DNA of 12,331 nt from NCBI GenBank assembly GCA_036123135.1, contig JAZADZ010000037.1, positions 1 to 12,331 of the forward strand, written 5' to 3'. The notes below the pieces were generated by a model. That model did no database searches. It was not told the origin of the DNA and saw only the letters and a program-made list of their open reading frames with translations. This DNA is from GCA-2716065 sp036123135. Its GTDB lineage: Bacteria > Bacteroidota > Bacteroidia > Flavobacteriales_D > Parvicellaceae. Positions 1 through 8,492 of the stretch are shown piece by piece. A program made the position numbers and the translations under genes. Position 1 is the stretch's first letter. Each line of letters starts with the position of its first letter.

Positions 1-1
1 C

Positions 2-1135
2 CTTTACTGGGGAGTTTCACTTGTATCAATTATTGTTATATTTTATGGCTTTAAAAATTTTCAACAGCCCTCAAACTCAGCACTTTTCACTACAATCAGA
101 GGAATTGTTTTTGCACTAATCTTTTGCAAGTTTATTGGTATTATTCCGCTTCTTTTAGATGACATCATTCGACTTGCAAAATTAATCTATCAGCTGATTA
201 CTGGAATGTTTTCAAGTGAGGGGTTTAAGGGAAATCCCATTTCAAGACTTGAATTTCTCAAAAGAGCCGCCATAATTTTAGCTGGTTTCTTTTTTAGTAC
301 ACTAAGCTGGGGAGTTCTGGTTGGAAGATACCGTTTCAAAAAACAGTACGTTAGTATAAAACTTCCAAGATGGCCAAAAAACTACCCTTCACTTAAAGTT
401 GTTCAAATTTCCGATCTTCATCTTGGAGGATTTGATTCCGTTCAAAAGCTTGAGGAAGCTGTTCAGCTTATTAATTCAGAAAATGCAGATTTTGTTTTTT
501 TTACGGGAGATCTTGTAAATAATTATTACTGGGAAGCAGAGCCATACGTTAAGACACTTAGAAAAATTAAATCTAAGTATGGAAATTATTCCATTTTAGG
601 GAATCACGATTACTGCGATTACACTGGAATAAATAAATCCTCTGAGCAGGGGAAAAAACAGTGGCAAGATCATTTTAACAACATGGTTAACATCCACAAA
701 GAGATAGGATTTAACTTGTTATTGAATGAAAACAAACTAGTCGCCTTTGGTACAAAAAAAATCAATGTAATTGGAGTGGAAAACTGGGGAAATGGTAATT
801 TTTCTAAATATGGAAACCTAGATATAGCTAGTGAGGGAATTGATGATACTTTACCTACGCTTCTACTATCTCATGATCCATCTCACTGGGAAGCTAAAGT
901 TCAACAACATTCAAAAAAGATTGACTTACAATTGGCTGGTCATACTCATGGCATGCAGTTTGGTATTGAAATTGGAAAATTTAAATGGAGTCCTGCCAAG
1001 TGGAAGTACAAACAATGGGCAGGTTTATATTCTTCTGGAAAGCATCAAATTTATGTAAACAGGGGAATTGGACATTTGGGCTATCCAGGAAGAGTTGGAA
1101 TTCTTCCAGAGATTGCTGTACTTGAAATTTCTTAA
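2..1135 (+). CDS. Membrane-anchored calcineurin-like metallophosphoesterase, 5' end outside the window
   Basis: The reading frame is open from base 2, so the ATG at 206 is internal and the true start lies left of the window; 377 residues are visible. The 68 residues before that ATG are hydrophobic and hold about two membrane segments. A third follows around residues 20-40 counted from the ATG, preceded by an SRLEFLKR stretch resembling a weak twin-arginine motif. The catalytic domain carries the full metal-binding set, numbered from the ATG: DLH (D70, H72), GD (D102), GNHD (N133-D135), a lone His in SHD (H223) and GHTHG (H246, H248). Family members are dinuclear-metal phosphodiesterases or phosphatases; YkuE-like relatives act on membrane or lipid substrates. 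The fold and membrane anchoring are clear, but the substrate cannot be read from the sequence. An acyltransferase gene starts 6 nt after its stop, suggesting co-transcription. Confidence 0.93.
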   Translation, partial: LYWGVSLVSIIVIFYGFKNFQQPSNSALFTTIRGIVFALIFCKFIGIIPLLLDDIIRLAKLIYQLITGMFSSEGFKGNPISRLEFLKRAAIILAGFFFSTLSWGVLVGRYRFKKQYVSIKLPRWPKNYPSLKVVQISDLHLGGFDSVQKLEEAVQLINSENADFVFFTGDLVNNYYWEAEPYVKTLRKIKSKYGNYSILGNHDYCDYTGINKSSEQGKKQWQDHFNNMVNIHKEIGFNLLLNENKLVAFGTKKINVIGVENWGNGNFSKYGNLDIASEGIDDTLPTLLLSHDPSHWEAKVQQHSKKIDLQLAGHTHGMQFGIEIGKFKWSPAKWKYKQWAGLYSSGKHQIYVNRGIGHLGYPGRVGILPEIAVLEIS

Positions 1136-1141
1136 CCAAAA

Positions 1142-2254
1142 ATGAGTTTGATTGAAATAGTTGGTTCTGTTGATGAGCTAAATCAAAAAAAATGGAATTC
1201 AATTGCAAAAGAAAATCATTTTTTAGCCCCCTCTTTTTTAAAGCACTTCGAAAAGCTTGACAACAACGAGCTAAAACCACTTTATATTATTGGAGAACAT
1301 TATATCATCTATGGACATTTAATAACCATAAGAGGTGAAAAAGTGTCAAATTATTTTCCTACCAACACATATTTTAGCCTTAAAAGAGCTTTTATGAGCA
1401 GGCTTAATTTCTCATTTTTCTGCTTTGGCAATACGCATCTATCCAACGAACAAACCATACTAACAATAGACAATCAACCGCTTTGTTCCAATGAGTTAAA
1501 TCTAATTATCGAACAGATTAGACAAAAATTTCAAGTAAAGTTCTATTTACTTCCAGACCACTTTGTTAAAGCAATAAGAAATATTAAAGATTTAGGAAAC
1601 AACTACACTTCTATTTTTACTGATCCTGACATGACCTTGAACGTTCCAACGTCTTGGACGTCTTTTGAACAATACTTTGACGCAATAGGCTCAAAATACA
1701 AGAAAAGAACAAGGAAAATAATTAAAAACAGTTCTACCCTTTCAATAAAACTTCTTTCAAAAAAAGAAATTCAAAACCAATTAAAGAGACTTAATTTACT
1801 GTATGAAAATGTTTATGAAAAATCTTCCTTTTCTGGACCCAAGTTCGATTTGGAAATCTTCTTAGATTTCATAGATGACAAAAACCTAAATTTTTCTCTA
1901 TTTGGATTCTATTTTAACGAACAACTTATTGGATTTTCAACTGAAATCATCAACAACACCACACTTTACTCCTACTTGATTGGTTTAGATTATAGCTATA
2001 ACAAAAAATTCACCCTTTACAATAGAATTTTGTACCATACTATAGAAAATGCGATAGAGAAAAAAGCCAGCACAATTAAATTTGGCAGGACTGCTGCAGA
2101 ATTCAAAAGTACTGTTGGAGCTGAACCAGTTGATTCAGCCGCAGGAGTTTTCATATCAAACAACTTCTACAACAAGGCATTTAAACCTTTTGTTAGCCGG
2201 ATACAGCCACCAAACTGGATTCAACGAAAACCGTTCAAAGAAACCGATGGTTAA
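1142..2254 (+). CDS. GNAT / FemAB-like acyltransferase, 370 aa
   Basis: This is a cytoplasmic protein without a signal peptide. The C-terminal half (about residues 155-345) reads like the GNAT-fold acyltransferase domain seen in FemAB/BioF2-like proteins. A basic helix (YKKRTRKIIKN, near residue 185) comes first, then a helical region. A beta segment follows (SLFGFYFNEQLIGFSTEI) and then a conserved-looking end, IKFGRTAAEFKSTVGAEPV. Such proteins transfer acyl or aminoacyl groups to peptidoglycan, lipids or small molecules. I cannot pick a substrate, and the N-terminal 150 residues are not recognisable to me. The ATG at 1142 is preferred because it lies 6 nt after the phosphoesterase stop, so the two genes probably share a transcript. 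The next gene starts 44 nt downstream. The assignment rests on overall pattern rather than on a single diagnostic motif. Confidence 0.75.
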   Translation: MSLIEIVGSVDELNQKKWNSIAKENHFLAPSFLKHFEKLDNNELKPLYIIGEHYIIYGHLITIRGEKVSNYFPTNTYFSLKRAFMSRLNFSFFCFGNTHLSNEQTILTIDNQPLCSNELNLIIEQIRQKFQVKFYLLPDHFVKAIRNIKDLGNNYTSIFTDPDMTLNVPTSWTSFEQYFDAIGSKYKKRTRKIIKNSSTLSIKLLSKKEIQNQLKRLNLLYENVYEKSSFSGPKFDLEIFLDFIDDKNLNFSLFGFYFNEQLIGFSTEIINNTTLYSYLIGLDYSYNKKFTLYNRILYHTIENAIEKKASTIKFGRTAAEFKSTVGAEPVDSAAGVFISNNFYNKAFKPFVSRIQPPNWIQRKPFKETDG

Positions 2255-2298
2255 AATATTTTCTCATTAGTTGCGTTAGAATATAAATTATTAGTAAC

Positions 2299-3522
2299 AT
2301 GAAACATCAACATTCAAGCCTACTTTTGATAGCTGTTTTTTTCTTTTTTGGATGTAGAAAAGTCAACAGAGATTGCAATGAAAATTTTTTCAGTAATGCA
2401 CCACAGTCTAGTTGGTTTACATCCCATGGTGGGTCTGGAGAAGAAGCACACGGTCATTTTATTTTAAATTGTAGCGATGGCGGATTTTTACAAATTGGAG
2501 AAACAGGATTTATACCAAATTCTGCACGTCTTTTTGTTGTTAAAACCAATTCCAACGGAGAGCTTCTATGGAAAAAGGAATATTCGAGTGCAGGACATAA
2601 TCTTGGGAACAGCGCCATTGAAACAGCTGATGGCTATATAGTATGTGGGGCAATCAACCAACAAAGCACTCTGCTAAAAGTTGATAAATCTACAGGACAG
2701 CTCATAGATGAATGGACTTTCCCTAATTTTTCAGGAAATAATGCAATTGAGCACATCTGTGAAACAAATCTAGGATATGCTGCAGTTGGATATCAAAATG
2801 CCGAGGATCCCAACAATACTTTTTTTACTGAAGGAAATGGAATGCTTCTTTTCATTGACTTAAATGGAAACATTACATCACTGGTTGATATAAATCCATA
2901 TATGGCTCAGGGATACAGAATAAAAAACTTCAACAATGAACTTATTATCTCCGGTCTTACTGAGGGTGCCAATGATTTTGCATTAATCAAGACGAACGCT
3001 AATGGAGACATTCTTTGGAACAAAACATTTGGTGAAAACGTTTCTGGAAATACTGCACATCATTGTTTTGGTTTAGATGTAAACAATGATGGTGATATAT
3101 TCCTAACAGGACACACGGTTTCAGGAGTGCAAAATTGGGATACCTATACCATGAAAATTGATAATTCTGGAAATCAGCTGTGGAAGAAAATTCAAGGAAA
3201 TCCGAGAGGATTTAATCCAAAATTTATTCACGACGAAGCATGGGGAATAAAAGCAACTACGGATGGCGGTTGCATTGTTGTTGCTGGAACAGGTGACGAA
3301 TACGGAAGATACAACAGGAGATGTGGAGACAATGAAAGCTCAAATACTTGGAGAGTTTATTTGATTAAGTACAACACATTGGGAAGCTTAGATTGGGAAA
3401 ACACCTATACTTCTAATGATGGAGATTGGGCAGGTGAAGATATAGATTTGACGTCTGACGGAGGTGCAATTGTCGCTGTAGACAATGGACAATTTGGATT
3501 TTTAAAAATTAATCCCTTTTAA
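2299..3522 (+). CDS. Lipoprotein with repeated beta-propeller-like motifs, 407 aa
   Basis: The N-terminus is a lipoprotein signal: two residues M-K, a hydrophobic core and the lipobox FFGC, with lipidation expected at Cys19. The mature protein contains about five degenerate units of roughly 60 residues. Each has an I/LIKTN-x-x-G-x-x-x-W-x-K strand pair followed by a GG or DGG strand (for example GELLWKKEY near 87, GDILWNKTF near 236, GNQLWKKIQ near 291, GSLDWENTY near 362). This is the pattern of Bacteroidota delta-60 / WD-like propeller repeats. Several paired cysteines (C26, C58, C116, C154, C256, C325, C342) fit an exported protein. No enzyme motif is seen; a binding or scaffold role at the outer membrane is inference. 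The downstream esterase lipoprotein begins 11 nt after the stop and has a similar N-terminus (GCRKxNRxC), so the two probably form an operon and act in the same compartment. Confidence 0.8.
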   Translation: MKHQHSSLLLIAVFFFFGCRKVNRDCNENFFSNAPQSSWFTSHGGSGEEAHGHFILNCSDGGFLQIGETGFIPNSARLFVVKTNSNGELLWKKEYSSAGHNLGNSAIETADGYIVCGAINQQSTLLKVDKSTGQLIDEWTFPNFSGNNAIEHICETNLGYAAVGYQNAEDPNNTFFTEGNGMLLFIDLNGNITSLVDINPYMAQGYRIKNFNNELIISGLTEGANDFALIKTNANGDILWNKTFGENVSGNTAHHCFGLDVNNDGDIFLTGHTVSGVQNWDTYTMKIDNSGNQLWKKIQGNPRGFNPKFIHDEAWGIKATTDGGCIVVAGTGDEYGRYNRRCGDNESSNTWRVYLIKYNTLGSLDWENTYTSNDGDWAGEDIDLTSDGGAIVAVDNGQFGFLKINPF

Positions 3523-3533
3523 TTCTATTTCAC

Positions 3534-4385
3534 ATGAAATTCAAGCTCATTGGTCTTTTGTGTATTGTTTTTATTTTCGTTGGATGTAGAAAAAATAGAA
3601 ATCACTGCAGAGATTGCATAACATTCAACCACAATGGTGAACAACGACAGTATTTAATTCACACCCCTAGCCCTCTTGCTGCCAATGCCCCATTAATTTT
3701 TGTGCTTCATGGTTATACAGGTAACGCTCCAGACATAAAAGAAATAATTGGTCTTGATGAACTTGCAAGTAGTCAGAATTTTGCAGTTTGTTACCCTCAA
3801 GGAGCACTTGACAATGATAATTATCCTCATTGGAATGCTCGGCTATCGATTAGTTCAACCGATGATATAGGGTTTTTATCTGCATTGGCAAAGCACCTAC
3901 ACACGGAGTACAACCTCGATTCCAACAGAACTTACACTTGTGGATTTTCAAATGGAGGATTCATGAGTTATACGCTTGTTGCTGAGGCCCCTGAAATATT
4001 TAAAGGAGCTGCATCCATTACAGGTACCATGAGTGGATACACTTGGGAGAATAGAGACCAGATTAGTCCTGTTTCCATTTTACAGGTTACTGGCTCGCAA
4101 GACGATATTGTCCCAATGGACGGCAGTATGAGCGAATGGGATGGATGGGGAGGAGCGCCACATATGGATACCATCATTCAGTTCTGGAAAGACCTAAACC
4201 AAATTTCAACAATAAACACTTCCAATTCAACCAATCAGCTGGACGCATTTCACTTTGAAGATGGTATTAATAGCACTAAAGTATGGTACTATAAGTTTCA
4301 CAACATGGGGCATGAAATTCCTATGACAAATTCATATGGCGTGAGTTCTGCAGAATTATTATGGGATTTCTTCAGCAGTCTTTGA
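3534..4385 (+). CDS. PHB-depolymerase / feruloyl-esterase-type alpha/beta-hydrolase lipoprotein, 283 aa
   Basis: A lipoprotein signal ends in the lipobox FVGC (Cys18). The mature part is an alpha/beta hydrolase of the LpqC / poly(3-hydroxybutyrate) depolymerase (esterase CE1-like) group. It has the HGYTG oxyanion segment (from H59), a CYPQG strand end (about 86-90) and the nucleophile elbow GFSNGG with Ser139. Next comes TGSQDDIVP with the acidic residue at Asp190, and GHEIP with the catalytic His260. All three triad positions are present, so the enzyme should be active. Members cleave ester bonds in polyesters or feruloylated and acetylated polysaccharides; the exact substrate is not determinable here. 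Two extra Cys follow the lipobox (C25, C28). The stop at 4383-4385 lies 27 bp inside the convergent acylase gene. It is probably expressed together with the repeat lipoprotein upstream. Confidence 0.88.
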   Translation: MKFKLIGLLCIVFIFVGCRKNRNHCRDCITFNHNGEQRQYLIHTPSPLAANAPLIFVLHGYTGNAPDIKEIIGLDELASSQNFAVCYPQGALDNDNYPHWNARLSISSTDDIGFLSALAKHLHTEYNLDSNRTYTCGFSNGGFMSYTLVAEAPEIFKGAASITGTMSGYTWENRDQISPVSILQVTGSQDDIVPMDGSMSEWDGWGGAPHMDTIIQFWKDLNQISTINTSNSTNQLDAFHFEDGINSTKVWYYKFHNMGHEIPMTNSYGVSSAELLWDFFSSL

Positions 4386-6812
4386 AGGAAATAATTTAAA
4401 ATGGCTTTTCTTCGATAATTGAATCTGAGAATTAGAAAAATTTAATTTTCGATATTTCCCCTCCAAAAATAAGTTCAATTGATCGTCATAATTATCACTT
4501 TGAAAATGACCAGAATTCCCACTTGGCAAGACGGAATAGCTGTTTTCAGGAGCACCAATAGTAATCAACCTTCTAGTCGAGGGCATTGATACCACTTTAT
4601 AGTTGTGATCTCCCTGATGTGCCATTATTTTATTTACTGCATTAAAGCCTCCCTCCGCCCCATAGGGACCAAGATTAAATAAAAAATTTAACGGCTTTTG
4701 TTTTCCTAGGGGGTGTTCAAATTCAATGGTATGTACATTGCCCCAATTCCAATTCTCTTGTTTCGATCCATATTTTGTTTCCAGTTCCTCAATTGCAGCT
4801 TTAAATCCTTCAAAAATTAAAATCTCATACGAATCTTGGATTGTAAATGGAATTTCCTTTCTGAATAGAATGTTGCGGATAAAATCCCAATGATCAATAC
4901 AATTTAAATACAACCTTACCAATTCATCGTCCAATTCTGTGGACAATGTATTTCTCATTATGTGATAATTGGCAAACATAAAGATGCTTGCCGCTGTTGA
5001 AGATGTGCTAAAATTAGCATCCCAATTTTGTAATGTTGTAAAAGCTGTTTTTTGAGCCGATGAAAATAGCTTTTCAGAAAGTTTGAGCACCTCACAGAGC
5101 CTGTTTTTCATTTGTGAGCCGCTCCACAATTGAACATCGGTCTGTACTTTTTGTAGCTGCTCTGTAGACCATTTCTCTTGGGTGTTGAGCAACTCCAAAA
5201 TACGTTCTGCCCTGTCAGTTGACCTAAAATAGCCGTCTAATCTTGGAATGCCACCAACGCTATCAATTGTAGAAAGATTATTGGCGGTTACAATTACTCC
5301 AACTGAAGGGTTAATGAGCTGAGGATTTTCTTCAAAGGGAACATATGACAATACTTTATGATCGGGGTTGTTTCCATCCAATATTTCTTTGGCATTTACC
5401 CATGGATGTCTGTATGGAATTTTTCCAGATGCCCACCAAGCAATATTTCCTGTTGTATCTACGTAAGAAAAATTAAGTCCAGGAGAAACTACTTTGGAAA
5501 GATTTTTTTCGAAAGCGCTCATAGAATTCGAATGAGAAAGTCCGTATAAAATATCATAAATAGGATTCTCATTTTGGTAAAAAACCCAAAACATCGATAG
5601 AGGAGAACCGTTGTAGTAGGGAATATTTTCAGTAACAACAGGTCCATTTGCGGTTATCTTAATTGAAATGGTTGTATCTTTTTTAGACTTAGAATAAATT
5701 GTTTCTTCAATGGTTATATGTTCTATCCAATCGTTATTATAGCGCACTAAATTTTCTTTTTCAGGATGGAAGGTTTCTTTGTACAAGTCGAGCTCATCAT
5801 TTTCAAACATGGTCAAACCCCATGCTTTAAAATCATCATGTCCTATTAATGGGAAAGGAATCATAGGCACATAATATCCATAATTGTTGTAGCCTGGGTA
5901 ACTCACATGTGCTTCATACCAAACGTCAGGTTTTGAAATACCTATGTGAGGATCATTGGCCAGTATTGGCTTTCCATTGACCGATCTACTTGGAGCTAAA
6001 ATCCAAGAGTTGCTTCCATGAAAAGGAGGATTCCAACGATTTGCTTCATCAGAAAGATTAAAAAAATAGGTTAAATCTTGAATGCTATCAATTTCTGGAG
6101 CTGAATCAATTTCATAGGTTCTTTTAGGAATGACATCTACCCTTTCCTCCTTGATGGTTAGGGAATTATTATCGGCATAATCTGGAAAAAGAATCTGTAT
6201 GTTTTTTGGTCCAACCTTTTCTTTTAAAACCGAATACAGTCCATCAAAACGAAATCCATCCATAAAAGTGAAAGCCATGTAGGCAATCATACTTGTTACA
6301 TCAATTCTTGAAAAAGGCTCAACTTCGGCTCCGATAAGTTGGTATTCAAAGGGAACAGGACCTGTCTCTATGAAACAGTTGACGCCTTGTAAATATGCAT
6401 CAACGTAAGCTAAAGCACTGGAATCAATGGGATCGTTGGCTAAATATTCTTCGGACCAATGTTTAAACAGAAACCTTCGAAACATCATGTCAATTTCAAT
6501 TAGATCATCTCCAAGAATTTCGGAAAGCCTACCCTGAGCAACACGTCTTTGCAAATCCATTTGAAACAGTCTGTCTTTTGCTACTGAATAACCATATGCA
6601 AAAATAGCATCGTGCTGGTTCTTGGCTTTGATGTGTGGAATTCCCCATTTGTCTTTGAACACATCTACATTGTGTTCAAGTGAGCTGTGCGACAGCTCAC
6701 CATTGTCTTTTGGAAGACTTTTATTCACAAGAACTGCAAAAGAAAGAACACCCAATAAAATAATTCCAATTAAGGCAACAACTCCAATAATCAAAAACTT
6801 TTTTATTCTCAT
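4359..6812 (-). CDS. Penicillin-acylase-family N-terminal-nucleophile hydrolase, membrane anchored, 817 aa
   Basis: A single N-terminal membrane segment (about residues 4-30) is followed by the acylase alpha-chain region, with the family motif DKWGIPHIKA and then YGYSVAKDRLFQMDLQRR. The autoprocessing site is HGSNSW: Ser267 after Gly266 would become the beta-chain N-terminal nucleophile. Typical beta-chain motifs follow: LANDPH (about 284-289), GPVVTE (about 390) and GNIAWWASGKIPYR (about 455-468). The length matches the family (about 780-830). These enzymes self-cleave and hydrolyse amides such as N-acyl-homoserine lactones or beta-lactam side chains; the physiological substrate cannot be told here. 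I start it at the ATG at 6812 rather than the TTG at 6815 because the preceding microprotein's stop (TGA, 6814-6812) overlaps that ATG as TGATG. The stop overlaps the esterase gene on the other strand. Confidence 0.92.
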   Translation of the reverse strand: MRIKKFLIIGVVALIGIILLGVLSFAVLVNKSLPKDNGELSHSSLEHNVDVFKDKWGIPHIKAKNQHDAIFAYGYSVAKDRLFQMDLQRRVAQGRLSEILGDDLIEIDMMFRRFLFKHWSEEYLANDPIDSSALAYVDAYLQGVNCFIETGPVPFEYQLIGAEVEPFSRIDVTSMIAYMAFTFMDGFRFDGLYSVLKEKVGPKNIQILFPDYADNNSLTIKEERVDVIPKRTYEIDSAPEIDSIQDLTYFFNLSDEANRWNPPFHGSNSWILAPSRSVNGKPILANDPHIGISKPDVWYEAHVSYPGYNNYGYYVPMIPFPLIGHDDFKAWGLTMFENDELDLYKETFHPEKENLVRYNNDWIEHITIEETIYSKSKKDTTISIKITANGPVVTENIPYYNGSPLSMFWVFYQNENPIYDILYGLSHSNSMSAFEKNLSKVVSPGLNFSYVDTTGNIAWWASGKIPYRHPWVNAKEILDGNNPDHKVLSYVPFEENPQLINPSVGVIVTANNLSTIDSVGGIPRLDGYFRSTDRAERILELLNTQEKWSTEQLQKVQTDVQLWSGSQMKNRLCEVLKLSEKLFSSAQKTAFTTLQNWDANFSTSSTAASIFMFANYHIMRNTLSTELDDELVRLYLNCIDHWDFIRNILFRKEIPFTIQDSYEILIFEGFKAAIEELETKYGSKQENWNWGNVHTIEFEHPLGKQKPLNFLFNLGPYGAEGGFNAVNKIMAHQGDHNYKVVSMPSTRRLITIGAPENSYSVLPSGNSGHFQSDNYDDQLNLFLEGKYRKLNFSNSQIQLSKKSHFKLFPSKTAEEIP

Positions 6813-6955
6813 CAAACTTTATTAAAAAAGAAGTAATACATCGAAAGAATAAGAAGAGGAACGGCTATTACTAAAAACGACACAGAGATAACGAGAATTA
6901 TCTTATAAATGAAGTTATTGTTCGGGGTTTTCTCTAGGATATCTGTTCGATTCAT
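6812..6955 (-). CDS. Small single-pass membrane protein, 47 aa, coupled to the acylase
   Basis: This gene is easily missed because of its length. It begins at the ATG at 6955, runs 47 codons and stops at TGA 6814-6812. The product has a polar, Asn-rich N-terminus (MNRTDILEKTPNNN), one strongly hydrophobic stretch of about 27 residues (roughly 16-44, with one internal Pro) and a short NKV tail. It is thus a single-pass or hairpin membrane microprotein. Its start lies 5 nt after the MOSC stop and its TGA shares one base with the acylase ATG. This arrangement strongly suggests translation as part of a three-gene operon, and that translation of this ORF feeds the acylase start. I know no family for it. 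An assembly or anchoring partner for the acylase is only a guess. It could in principle be just an upstream coupling peptide. Confidence 0.72.
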   Translation of the reverse strand: MNRTDILEKTPNNNFIYKIILVISVSFLVIAVPLLILSMYYFFFNKV

Positions 6956-6960
6956 AAATT

Positions 6961-7425
6961 TTATATTGGAAAAAAGGCAACATTATCATTCAATTTTACA
7001 GTACCCTCTTTGAGCACTTTAGCATACCACCTTGACCAACCTGGATTTTTTTTCTGAGAAATTCTCGAAAATTGATTGTTGGTAAACGAATTTTGAATGG
7101 TTTTACATGGAGCTGTAGGACCAGTAAGCTGAATTTCTACTTCGCCCATTTTTAGCTTATCCCCTGTTTTTAAACTACCCCAGTCCATTCCTTTTATGGT
7201 TAAATTTTCTCCAGTAGAACCTGGAAAAATAGGATGACCTTCATTTTTTAATGCAGTAATAATTTCCATTGAAAACAAACAAACTGCCCGGTCAATTCCA
7301 CCGTGATGGATCGTATCGTTTTGTTTGTCTCCTTTCACGCTAGCTTTACCAAAAAATGCTTTCTCAGTCGGATATTTTGGAACACCACCATTCGGGTTAA
7401 TATTAATTGAAACTACTTTTGGCAT
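6961..7425 (-). CDS. MOSC-domain protein (YiiM-like), 154 aa
   Basis: The whole 154 residues form one MOSC (molybdenum cofactor sulfurase C-terminal) domain, the size of the stand-alone bacterial members. Visible family features are the HHGGIDRAV segment (about 40-48), PGSTGENLTI (about 68-77) and the conserved Cys107 in TAPCKTI. A late GWSRWYAKVLKEGTVKLND segment (about 129-147) completes the pattern. Such proteins bind molybdenum cofactor through the Cys; YiiM reduces N-hydroxylated bases. No other Moco gene is present nearby. It heads a minus-strand operon with the 47-aa membrane protein, 5 nt downstream, and the acylase. The start ATG at 7425 is preceded by a purine-rich run (GAAGAAAG), a possible weak ribosome binding site. 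Confidence 0.9.
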   Translation of the reverse strand: MPKVVSININPNGGVPKYPTEKAFFGKASVKGDKQNDTIHHGGIDRAVCLFSMEIITALKNEGHPIFPGSTGENLTIKGMDWGSLKTGDKLKMGEVEIQLTGPTAPCKTIQNSFTNNQFSRISQKKNPGWSRWYAKVLKEGTVKLNDNVAFFPI

Positions 7426-7552
7426 GAACTAACTTTCTTCACATAAATATACACTCAAATTTCATTTTTTTTTATGTGTTTTTTCGATTAACACCAACTA
7501 TTTCAGTGGACAAAGAATTAATTTTATGTAGTTATTTTGATTCATAGTTACG

Positions 7553-8455
7553 ATGTTAAAAATTGCTTGGCACACTTGTTACAAACACCCTCTCAAGGAA
7601 AACCATCGTTTTCCAATGGTAAAATACGAGCTAATTCCCCTTCAGTTGGTTAGAGAAAACATCTGCGAAGAGGAAAATTTTTTCAATCCTACTCCCATCT
7701 CTGAACAAAATGTATTGACTACACATTCCAAAGCGTATTTCGATAAGTTATGTGCACTTGAACTAACTAAAAAAGAAGCACGACCAATTGGATTTCCTCT
7801 TTCCAATGCTCTGGTTCAAAGAGAAAAAATAATTGTTCAAGGAACACTCCAAGGAGCTGTTCACGCACTAAAGAACGCTGTATCCTTGAACATTGCAGGT
7901 GGAACACATCATGCTTTTTCTGACAAGGGAGAGGCTTTTTGTTTGTTGAACGACCAAGCCATTGCAGCCAACTATTTAATTACAAAAAAACTAGCTCATA
8001 AGATATTAATTATCGATTTAGATGTCCACCAGGGAAATGGAACAGCTGAAATATTTAAAGACAATCCGAACGTTTTCACCCTATCTTTTCATGGAAAAAA
8101 CAACTACCCTTTTAAGAAGGAAATAAGCGATTTAGACGTTGAATTTGAAGATGGAACAGAGGACAATACCTACCTAACAAAGCTTTCACAAATCTTACCT
8201 AAAACCATTAAGTTGGTGCAACCAGATTTTATTTTTTATTTAGCCGGCGTGGATGTAATAAAAAACGATAAGCTTGGTAAACTAGCATTATCTATTGAAG
8301 GGTGTAAAAACAGAGATGAAATGGTATTTGAGGAATGTAAAAAAAACAATATTCCAGTTCAAGTAAGTATGGGTGGAGGATATTCATCACAGCTTAAAGA
8401 AATTGTGGATGCACATGTTAATACATTTAGATTGGCCAGAGATATTTTCTTCTAA
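7553..8455 (+). CDS. Histone-deacetylase-family protein, 300 aa, active-site residues intact
   Basis: This is a zinc-dependent deacetylase of the arginase/HDAC fold, in the short (about 300 aa) class reminiscent of bacterial HDAC11-like proteins. Visible motifs are AGGTHHAF (His119, His120 charge relay), FCLLNDQAIAA, DLDVHQGNGTAEIF (zinc ligands Asp157 and His159) and LSFHG. The third zinc ligand is Asp234 in AGVDV, and the transition-state Tyr277 sits in MGGGYS. All expected catalytic residues are therefore present, and deacetylation of acetyl-lysine or a small acetylated amine is expected in the cytoplasm. No signal peptide is seen. It is transcribed divergently from the MOSC operon, across 127 bp, and converges on the DUF2892 gene. 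The native substrate is unknown. Confidence 0.92.
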   Translation: MLKIAWHTCYKHPLKENHRFPMVKYELIPLQLVRENICEEENFFNPTPISEQNVLTTHSKAYFDKLCALELTKKEARPIGFPLSNALVQREKIIVQGTLQGAVHALKNAVSLNIAGGTHHAFSDKGEAFCLLNDQAIAANYLITKKLAHKILIIDLDVHQGNGTAEIFKDNPNVFTLSFHGKNNYPFKKEISDLDVEFEDGTEDNTYLTKLSQILPKTIKLVQPDFIFYLAGVDVIKNDKLGKLALSIEGCKNRDEMVFEECKKNNIPVQVSMGGGYSSQLKEIVDAHVNTFRLARDIFF

Positions 8456-8492
8456 GAATCTTTGAATTTTTTCCGACTTTGGGTACTAAGTC

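Noticed and set aside
206..1135. ATG at 206 as the start of the phosphoesterase
   Set aside because: The frame is open to the left edge and the upstream residues form hydrophobic segments, so the ATG is internal.
6813..6815. TTG at 6815 as the acylase start
   Set aside because: The ATG at 6812 is directly coupled to the stop of the 47-residue protein and needs no rare start codon.
8474..8491. GACTT / AAGTC hairpin between the deacetylase and DUF2892 genes
   Set aside because: It has a five-base stem without a T tract on the correct side in either direction, so it does not qualify as a terminator.
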